From Ischnura elegans (Eukaryota > Arthropoda > Insecta > Odonata > Coenagrionidae), in assembly GCF_921293095.1 (NCBI RefSeq), contig NC_060251.1, forward strand, positions 41,211,644-41,275,643: DNA of 64,000 bases, written 5' to 3'. Below, in pieces: positions 56,398 to 64,000 of this stretch. The notes under the pieces are model-generated. The model did no database searches and was not told where the DNA came from. It saw only the letters and a program-made list of their open reading frames with translations. Each line of letters opens with the position of its first letter. Position 1 is the first letter of the stretch. Both the position numbers and the translations under genes were made by a program.

Positions 56398-56530
56398 GTG
56401 TCAGGCTAGTGAATGTGCTATTTATTAGTTTCTTTCATCACAGCAGGTGTTACCACATTAAGTATATTAATTATACGCTGAGGTAGCACCTGCTGCGATT
56501 AAAGTAACAGCACATTCACTAGCCTGACAC
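56398..56530. repeat. 133-bp inverted repeat
   Basis: GTGTCAGGCTAGTGAATGTG at the left and its perfect complement at the right end (arms identical for 22 bp). An imperfect extension through CAGCAGGTG/CACCTGCTG reaches the centre. Probable MITE, duplication not evident. Confidence 0.8.
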
Positions 56531-57976
56531 CGAGTACTTAATAGGCTACTTTACAGAGTATACCTACTCTGTGGTAGTAGTGTGGTACTACCTAGGATTG
56601 GGAGAATGGGTTACGTGTATTATACGTTACGTTTTGGTTTTAAGGCTCAAAGTTATAGCGATATCCACAGGGGCTAATTAGGAGTAGGAGAGACTCCTTG
56701 CGATAAGGTATGCCTGAGAAAATAAAATGTATTGCTACTATTAGTGTGGTATTCTAGCTTTATATGTCTTGATTCACTCCTGAGTCTCCAGTATTTTGTT
56801 TCCGCCACACTATTTTCTCACCGGTCGTCGGAGGATAAAGGGAGATATGGTGATGGATGCATCAAGGTTTCCGGAAATTATATAGTTGAACTGAACAGAA
56901 ATGTATACGTTGTATGTTATTATTTTATAGCTCTCTACTCGGTAATTATTAAAAAAATATATATCTTGAAGTCTTACTCTTGCCGAAGCTAGTATTACAT
57001 CACTTACGTGAAATAGGTGTAAAAATAGTCCTGGGCGATTTTTCCATTTCCCCTTAGGCGAGGATAATGCGAAAAAGACATTTTACGTGCGGTCTACAAT
57101 TCGAGAATACTTCATAATTTCCTTTGGGGTATTTATCCGATAAGCATTCTCCTTGTATCGTAGGAAAACAATACCAATCGTCTTTTATTTTGGTGGAATT
57201 AGAAACTGGGCATATATATGTCACTGCAATAGGTCATTTCAAGGATCGAGATTAATTAGAATGGGCCTACCATCCCATCCCTTTTGTGTGTAGCAGCGCT
57301 AAATAATTTTCTGAGCTTTTAAGTTTAGCTTTTCTGAATTATTTTCTTGAAATAAATTTTAGTTTTTATCCTTTCATTTCACATTTTTATTGATTGCAAT
57401 TAAAAGTACACTTTTAATAATAAATTTCATATAAAATTTATTTTTGAGTTTTCAGCTAAATCCTAAAATAGGTGGCACTTGAATATCCTCCAGTTCTTTC
57501 AATTCTTGAGACAGGCTTTAGCCAGTCTAATAGGAGGGCTAAATAAATAAACCAAGTTTTTCACAAATGATATACAGCATTAAATCACTTTCTAAGGTTA
57601 TGCGAGGCACTCTACATGGGTTGAGTGGGTCTCCACTAACTGCATCGTAACATCACATCCGAAGAGCACTATATTTCCGATTTGTATTTCATTGGCAATT
57701 TAAGCTAGTGCAAAACATGAGATTTACACCTTACTAGATCCTATTCCTATGTTAGAGTGAATTCCCTGATGAACTGATTAAAGGAAAACTTTCCATTCTG
57801 GGATAATAGATTTTCTTTGGATATTTATGCCTTAAAATTTCACGTACAATCATCTGCGTTTCGTGAAAGATCGGATCTCAAAAGATCATAAGCTGATATT
57901 GATCGTGCCTTAGCTGCCATGAGGGACACTTATTTGTGTAATTTATCTCGAAAACATTACAATTCTGTGTAAATTC

Positions 57977-58042
57977 CAGTGCCAAAGAACGGCCACTTTT
58001 CTTCAAGCGAAGAAAAGTAGCCGTTTTAAAAAGTGGGCACTG
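57977..58042. repeat. 66-bp hairpin
   Basis: CAGTGCC ... CGGCCACTTTTCTTC, loop AAGC, then GAAGAAAAGTAGCCG ... GGCACTG. The 15-bp inner stem has one mismatch. Confidence 0.75.
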
Positions 58043-58200
58043 AATAAAGGTGACAGATGGTAAGATTTTCAGGAATGAGTAATGAAGAAATGAGCCACTA
58101 ATTAACATGCTGCCTATAACTGGCATGGTTATTCGAATCTTTTTTAAACTTAAATGCCACTGTCTGGGGTATAAAAGGAGCAATAACAATTGCAGACTGA

Positions 58201-58520
58201 TTTGGGACGGTTTTTTTTATTTGACCTCAATCGAGCTCTTTTACGAACCTTTAGTATCTAGATCGGAAGAGGACGCGTAGCAAAAAATGTTACTGACTCC
58301 GTTGGCACGGTTGATTAAAAATTTTTGAGTTCTTTTGAACGCTTTTAAGAACCTCGAATTTCCTAGATCAGAAGAGATTGCTTCGCGAAAACGGTTACTG
58401 ACTACGTTGGGACGGTTGATTAAAAAAAATAATTTTTGACCTCTTTCTAACGCTGTTAAGAACCTGATTGGAAGAGATCGCTTTCATAAAAATGTGACAT
58501 AGAATGCTGTTGGAAGTAAA
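58201..58520 (+). repeat. Degenerate tandem repeat, about 107-bp unit, three copies
   Basis: Units share TTTTGAxxTC, AAGAACCT, AGATCxGAAGAG, GTTACTGACTxCGTTGG and GACGGTTGATTAAAAA. Starts near 58201 with a partial unit. Copies differ by substitutions and small gaps. Confidence 0.8.
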
Positions 58521-59811
58521 GTCCTGGATTCGGGCTCACGGAAGACAAAGAAATGTGGCTGCTGGCCGTTGAAGGAGTTAGTTGCTGAAAATCTGCAAAG
58601 TTAATGCGGGAAATGCCTTCAGTCCCTGGGAAAAATGACCACCTTTGGTGGTGGCCGTCAAATAGGGGTGGGGGCTAAATAGTGGTAGGTAGTCACTTGG
58701 GCGGGTTGCACTAAAGTGCCCTTTCAATGGAGTAGCGGACGTTCATTCGAGAAATGAGTCAAATGAGAGAGCGGATGTTATAAATTTGAATTTACACTTT
58801 TTTGTGCTTTGATCGATCCTCTTGAGTTTCCCATGGTAAGGTTTCATTACTTCACTTTTCTTTATCTAGTTCGGGTAAAAAATTACAATATAATCGCACA
58901 CGTTCACTCGATAGTCTATCTCTTGGAGTGGGAGAAACAATTACGATTATTTTACGTGCAAGCTCCGCAGGAACTAGGACATATTGCAGTCATGTAGTTG
59001 GCGTTGTTGTAGCACTCTCCGGAACGCGCCCAAGCCAAGCAGTGGACATGGCGATCCATGCAGCGGAACTCTGTGAAGAAAATGTTAAAGAAAAGGATAT
59101 CAAACTGTAGAATATGCATGTAAAATCATAGTCGTTTTGTGATTACAATAATTATAGATGGGCGGAATCCCAGTGACAGAGCTTTCGCTATTAATTAGTA
59201 TATGTTAATATATTTCAACTTCAAATAGTTCCATTTTAAATAAAAATATATTGTGAACCTGGTGGTTTTTTCCAATGGTGGTTATTAGAACGTTAGTTAA
59301 ATTTTAATTTCTGTAGGCTGTATATCGATGTATAGATAGAAGTGAAAAAATTCATGGTTTTTGTAATTAAAAGCCTTTAATTGTGAAGAAAAAATCTCCC
59401 TCCAAGTTCCATTTAAAGATACACATCAACATATAGAGATCCTCCAATAATAAACGTCATCACGGTTATAATTCTTCACAAGGAATAATGCGTAGAGTTT
59501 CTCCTGCCCTCCGTACCGCAAACGAATTAAAAATTCAAATACCCCTCATGTTTTTGGTAGTTTATCATTCGTAATGAATCTTTAACCCATTATAACCAAA
59601 TTTTACTAATAAGTAACATCAAAACTGTATATATTTTCAGCTCTATGTACGAAAGATTTAAAATACGTGTTATTTTGTGCAGTACTGGTTAATGGCAAAA
59701 TATGTAGCTGCCGCAATAATTATGATCGTGTAAAACAATTTCACATTAAAAAAATGAGACGTCTTAATTTCTCCCAGAAGCAGCTCTGGGTTAGAAAGGG
59801 TTAATTTTCTG

Positions 59812-59934
59812 TCAATGAAATAATATAAATTTCTTACCATTTTTCGCTCCAGATATCACATTATCAGATACCCCTCCACTCCAACCGCCTGCTCTTCTGC
59901 ACCGGTAAAGGCGGTTCAACTTCCATAGATCTAT
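59812..59934 (-). CDS. Astacin gene exon, C-terminal end
   Basis: IDLWKLNRLYRCRRAGG onward, ending ...ISGAKNGKKFILFH and TGA if no further splice is used. The acceptor is GCGAGCAG. Confidence 0.7.
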   Translation of the reverse strand: MDLWKLNRLYRCRRAGGWSGGVSDNVISGAKNGKKFILFH

Positions 59935-62900
59935 CTGCTCGCCATCAATAAAAGAGAATGCAAAAAATATCTGATTCAGTTGCTCTGTTCAGTTTTTATG
60001 ATATTTTTAAGTGATTCGGCATAAAGCATGGTTTTTAATCAGAGTATTTAAACTTGAGAGCCGAAGTAATCATCACCTTAATTTGGTTTTCAGAATACTT
60101 GTGTTAAAATGAGTTGATAAGGTGAACCACGTAAAAATGTGGAAAGTACTCTCCAGAAATATAGGTTATATATAATTTATTTAAAAAATGCCCAGTTTTA
60201 AATTATAATTCCTCACAATAATCAAATCAGATTTGGCTTACGTCGCTGAATCCGTAACGTTGTCCGATAGGTGTTCCCCTCTTCTTAGGCAGAATTGTCG
60301 GTGACGAATAATCTTTGGAGAATGAAAAAGGATCGTAGTGCATCACAGAACCTGTCGGAATAATAAAAAATTAATAAATTTTTCGATTTATGAATTTGGC
60401 TGAATAACTTTAATCAAAGATTATTTTTCATTCGTCTAGTTGAAAAATTTACCAATAAGATATAGTATTCAGCGCTGAGACTTTTCGACATGCCATATAT
60501 ATTCTTTTTAAAATTTCCATTTACCTCGTAGCTTAACCCCTTCCACTTCAATTTATTTTCTGAATGTCGTGCTGCTATCCTCTAATTATTTATCCTGTGG
60601 TTCTTTTTAAATAGAATAGTAGGTAATAAAATGACATTTTATAGTTTTTAATCAACGTATAAAATTGAAGTTCAAAGTGATTATTATTTCATATTTTCAA
60701 GTATTTAGTTAAATAAATCGATTTCACAGCTATCGCTACTCGTATAAAATCATTTCATTACTTCAAAATATTTATATTGTTCCAATAAATAGTGCCAAAA
60801 TTATGAAGTTTCGAAGGCGAGCTACACTTGTCATTGCGCGATTTGGCTCCGGAAGTCCATGACGAGCTGGACTTATCGTTTCAGCGCAAGGGGTTAATGC
60901 ATGGATTATTTTATAAAGATATGCTACAACGACCTCACTATATAACAACCTTTATTCATGAGCAGAGGCACCAAGTTCTTTGATAGTTTTGAATGTATCT
61001 AGATTAATTGGGAAGTAGTCGGCCATATTGTCCTCAGCGGAAGTAATGCGATGCATAGACTTTTTTGGACTCAATTCATTCAATTACTTATCGAAAAAAT
61101 GCTTCCGTCATTTCACCGTGAAAGTTTACCATAAAGTCTTGCTTCTAAGCATAGCATACTCATTCTCGTTTTTTAGTATGGCGTTTAATTTTATTTGTCG
61201 TTTTTTCCGATTACATGATATTGTGCTTATTGAGTGAAACAGTATTGCATTAATTCTGATTTGATACTGAAGTTAAGTAGCATCAAAGTCAATTGTATAT
61301 TGCGAAATTCAACTAAAATCACGCTTAAATTATAAAATCAGGTTGTGTAAACGGTGGTATTTAGGTAGAATATTGTAAAGATATTGTGCTTGGAAAGGAA
61401 AATTATCTCCAGTGAATCAAGTTTAACTATTTAAGAAGAAGAATAGATTACTGTTGCGTCGCCCAATGATGGGAGTTCTTATTTAGCAAGAGTCACATTA
61501 TTGGAATATGGGCTGAGAGGGGGCAGAGAAGTTTTCGAAGCCAACGATTAGAAATTCTGTCACGAGGAAAACCCTCGGAATCATCATTGCCATTCGGGAA
61601 TTTCCGGCAAGCGACCTTGACATCGCCGCCACATTCTTAAAAACAATTGGCACCACGGTAGAGGAGAGGCCTTTTTATTTACCTACGTGCTGAGGAAGGA
61701 AATTGCCGTTTTCTTAAATCAGTGCTCTGGCGTGAGGGGAAATAAATGTCAATATTAACGAGTCCGTCTCGGCCTGATATTATTCTGAGCAATGTCTATA
61801 TCGGTATGGTATACTTTTCGGAGGAGGCGACCGACAGCTTAGCTCATTTGCGCCATGAGGGAAGGTTAGGTAAAGCCTGAATCACACGATCATTTTTTTT
61901 CGTCGCGAAAGTAATCACTATCGAGATCACTTTTCCCGTCGCGAAAAGCAATCGCTCTAGTGATCATTTTTCTGAATCACACGGTCACTCCCGCCGTCGC
62001 TTTTCGCATCCTTTCCAATATCACAGCTCGTTGTCATAGGACCCACATCACGAAATATGTAGCGTGATTCTTTATTTATGTCGTTCCTACAATTGTCAAA
62101 CGTTGCGCTGCAATCGCTCCATAGGGGAATGCGTTCCCATTTGCTGATATGGGGTTTTAGTGACGGTTTTAGCGACGGAAAAAGCGACCGGACGAGTGAT
62201 GAAAAATAGCGATGGGAATCCTCATCGCGATCGCGAAAAACAATTGCCGGCGACGATCATTTTGCGCAGTGATCGCGATAGTGATCACTTTCGCGACGAA
62301 TAAAAATGATCGTGTGATTCAGGCATAAGGAAGGGTGGAGAGAAACCCGGCGTCGCCATTAGCCTGCTCTTAACGAAAGGCGCCAAGGGGTTCACGGCTT
62401 AACGTCCCATCCAACGGTCGGAGTGTTGCGCTTGAAATGTCATCCACACAGCATTCAAGCTGGGATCGGGCAGTCTGAAAATTCTCTGCCACCCCCGGGA
62501 TTTGAACCCGAGCCGACGAGGTGGGAAGCCAACTCTCTGGCCACCACACCAACCCGATCCCCGCAATGTCTATATCATTCCGGGTAGTGGTTTAACAGTT
62601 TTTGGCTCAATTCTCTGAGTTTCGCCAAAATGAGAGTAAAACAACGTACTAAATGGTTATCTATAGTAGGTTAAGGCAATTTGCGTGGGATGGTGATGGT
62701 GAAGAAGAGTAGTCATTGAATGTCAAGGTTAGAAAGGAGTTCGTGGCGGTAGGTCAAGGCGCAGCTTGGGGGAGAAAAACAGAATTGCTTTTAAAAACCA
62801 AAGTATTGGGAACATTTCGAATCTTAGCAGTATGAACCTGTGGGACTTCTTTACTTACAATGAATGTGTTATTTAATGGAGTTGCTCTGAACATACAACA

Positions 62901-63509
62901 GTTGTTCCTTGTTCCCAGATATTGCATACTATCTTGTAGACCTCACCACATACCCGAGCGTCTACTAATTGATTTTTTGGAGCGCTGTATAATGTCATAA
63001 CTTTTCTGGATATTTTAATAATTTTTAATTTTAGGAAACACTTTGGGTAATAAAATCCAACCTCCCCCTTCCAAGGTAGAATTGGATTTCGATTGAACTC
63101 TTATGAAGCTAAGAATACTGGGAAAACTTTATGGTTTATGTTTCAATCTGTTATCGAAATAATTTTATGGCTATTTTTTCAATTGTAAATGTTGTCTTGA
63201 GCCGTTTGTCTTGAGAATGACGCTGTAGCCGTCGATGCTAGTCGATAGCAAATAAAAGTTTGTGGAACAGCACTGGGTTTTTTGCTTCATCAATTGTTAA
63301 TTATTATTTTCACCATGAGGGAAAAACCCTCATGCCCTCGTAATCCTTTTATCGCAAGACTGTTTCGTCCAACTTCGTGTCTAGGCTTGAGAGATGAAAT
63401 GAGTTCACCTGCGTTATATTTTTATGTCGAATTGACTCACCTGTGTCGTAGGCAGCTCCAAGATCTGTAACGAACTGCCAACTCAACCGCTCAAAGTTAT
63501 ACTCCATAC
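59812..63509 (-). CDS. Astacin-family zinc metalloprotease, C-terminal exons (partial)
   Basis: Three minus-strand exons, 63441-63509, 60242-60351 and 59812-59934, join in phase and encode the end of an astacin (M12A) protease domain, usually secreted. They give MEYNFERLSWQFVTDLG...YDT, then G-SVMHYDPFSFSKDYS...IGQRYGFSD, then IDLWKLNRLYRC. The SVMHY Met-turn, whose Tyr helps bind zinc, and the closing LNRLYRC Cys are hallmarks. The zinc-binding HExxH helix, propeptide and signal peptide must lie beyond position 64,000. The last exon reads to TGA at 59812-59814; GTAAGA at 59832-59837 could instead splice to a further exon, which I did not find. The family is near certain; the exact 3' end is not. 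Confidence 0.9.
60242..60351 (-). CDS. Astacin gene exon, Met-turn
   Basis: 36 codons including SVMHYDPFSFSKDYSSPTIL and IGQRYGFSD. The acceptor is CCGACAG and the donor GTAAGC. Confidence 0.92.
61803..62562 (-). mobile_element. tRNA-derived SINE, split by a MITE
   Basis: Read on the minus strand it begins GGGGATCGGGTTGGTGTGG with a box A-like TGGTGTGGTGGCC. It has a perfect box B GGTTCAAATCC (62498-62508) and continues GACGTTAAGCCGTGAACCCC and CATGGCGCAAATGAGC. Exact 14-bp flanks GCAATGTCTATATC lie at 61789-61802 and 62563-62576. Without the MITE at 61874-62325 the SINE is about 305 bp. RNA polymerase III would have transcribed it. Confidence 0.88.
61874..62325. mobile_element. Long-TIR MITE inside the SINE (PIF/Harbinger-like target)
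   Basis: About 450 bp with terminal inverted repeats of roughly 50 bp: GCCTGAATCACACGATCATT at both ends, continuing through TCGTCGCGAAAGT and ATCACTATCG. The flanks are TAA on both sides (61871-61873 and 62326-62328), i.e. TTA on the SINE strand. The interior is full of TCGCGA-type motifs. Confidence 0.85.
63441..63509 (-). CDS. Astacin gene exon, pre-Met-turn
   Basis: Encodes MEYNFERLSWQFVTDLGAAY then DT plus one base. Acceptor TTTCAG, donor GTGAGT. Corresponds to the NF...LG.PYD region of astacins. Confidence 0.88.
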
Positions 63510-64000
63510 CTGAAACACAACAAGAAACAACCTTTGAATCGCTGATCCAGATATTCGATTGAATTAAGCACGTAAAATTCGATGGGATAAAGTAATGTGT
63601 GAAAGTTTTAATGAATAGCGTGTCTTAAATTTCATATGTTGACATGTATACTTAGTTGGATGATGATGATCGTTTTGGTTTCCCTGCATTTGTCTTTTTT
63701 GGCGAATGACTTTTCCTCCTACGTTTTAACAGGTATCCAACCGGAATATTCCTCTTACAGTGGAACAAAATTGGCTAGGAAACACCGAAATATCATTATC
63801 TATATAGGCGTGAAGAGACCTCTCACTAGGCGATGCCAGGAATTTACTGACAATGAGTGGCATTCGAATTGTAACATTGCACAGTGGTCCGATATAGTTG
63901 GAAAATAGCGGAGAATAGTCTAAAATGAGTTTTTTACATAGAGACTTGTAACTTTTATAAATACTCAAAAATGGTTACCTATTGTAGATGTATGTTCCGT
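63510..64000. other. Upstream intron of the astacin gene, no assigned feature
   Basis: A donor-like GTAACC on the minus strand near 63,975 could close a further upstream exon at the window edge. The few codons visible do not match the expected astacin residues well, so it is not called. Confidence 0.3.

Larger units (their letters stand above)
55368..59811. other. Region between coiled-coil and astacin genes
   Basis: The first few hundred bases should hold the coiled-coil gene promoter and 5' UTR. The rest contains an inverted repeat (56398-56530), a 66-bp hairpin (57977-58042) and a three-unit tandem repeat (58201-58520). I see no gene that I can support. Confidence 0.6.
60352..63440 (-). 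other. Astacin gene intron with SINE and MITE
   Basis: About 3.1 kb between the two best astacin exons. It carries the split tRNA-SINE and its internal MITE (61803-62562). I see no other coding sequence. Confidence 0.8.

Noticed and set aside
58928-59110. A 60-codon plus-strand ORF with AIHAAELCEENVKEKD
   Set aside because: It looks protein-like at its end, but I see no matching upstream exon and no family I recognise, so it is not called.
63974-64000. Upstream astacin exon at the window edge
   Set aside because: A donor-like site exists, but the seven visible codons do not match the expected conserved residues.

Overview
The window looks like arthropod nuclear DNA, probably from an insect with a fairly large, repeat-rich genome. 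It is AT-rich, has spliced genes with introns up to about 7 kb, encodes a UBE2D/effete protein of the expected 147 residues, and is full of small DNA transposons, LINE fragments and a tRNA-derived SINE. I see no operons, CRISPR arrays or prokaryotic signals. Most long single-frame ORFs here are chance. The real coding sequence is short exons with matching splice phases, which I rebuilt by hand on both strands.

Layout. (1) 1-9.9 kb: no gene recognised; several MITEs and the 3' end of an RTE-like LINE. (2) 9,977-17,724, plus strand: a complete six-exon ubiquitin-conjugating enzyme gene (UBE2D, effete in Drosophila), with a poly(A) signal at 18,292. (3) 21,129-55,367, minus strand: a gene of about 21 exons that I can read through in one consistent frame. 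It encodes about 1,271 residues, mostly alpha-helical and coiled-coil, with a charged Ser/Thr/Gly-rich linker near the C terminus. The family is not certain; CCDC180-like is my best guess. It is tail-to-tail with the UBE2D gene. (4) 59.8-63.5 kb, minus strand: the last three exons of an astacin zinc metalloprotease, with the Met-turn. The HExxH exon must lie beyond position 64,000.

The introns of the large gene act as a trap for mobile DNA. Intron 13 holds a full-length LINE (32,026-36,438) with PHD-finger ORF1, endonuclease/RT ORF2 and a 17-bp target-site duplication. A related LINE fragment, an R1/CR1-like 3' end, a Penelope-like fossil, a possible solo LTR, a pogo-like element and several inverted-repeat elements occupy other introns. 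At least seven hAT-type MITEs of 247-312 bp carry 8-bp target-site duplications that can be read directly. Two TA-flanked 617/661-bp MITEs form a pair. At 61.8-62.6 kb a tRNA-SINE with a 14-bp duplication is split by a second MITE flanked by TTA.

I found no clearly new functional system. The observations most worth checking are the large coiled-coil gene, two fold-back elements with Penelope-like features and target-site duplications, a nearly perfect 120-bp palindrome transcribed within the UBE2D intron, and the nested SINE/MITE.
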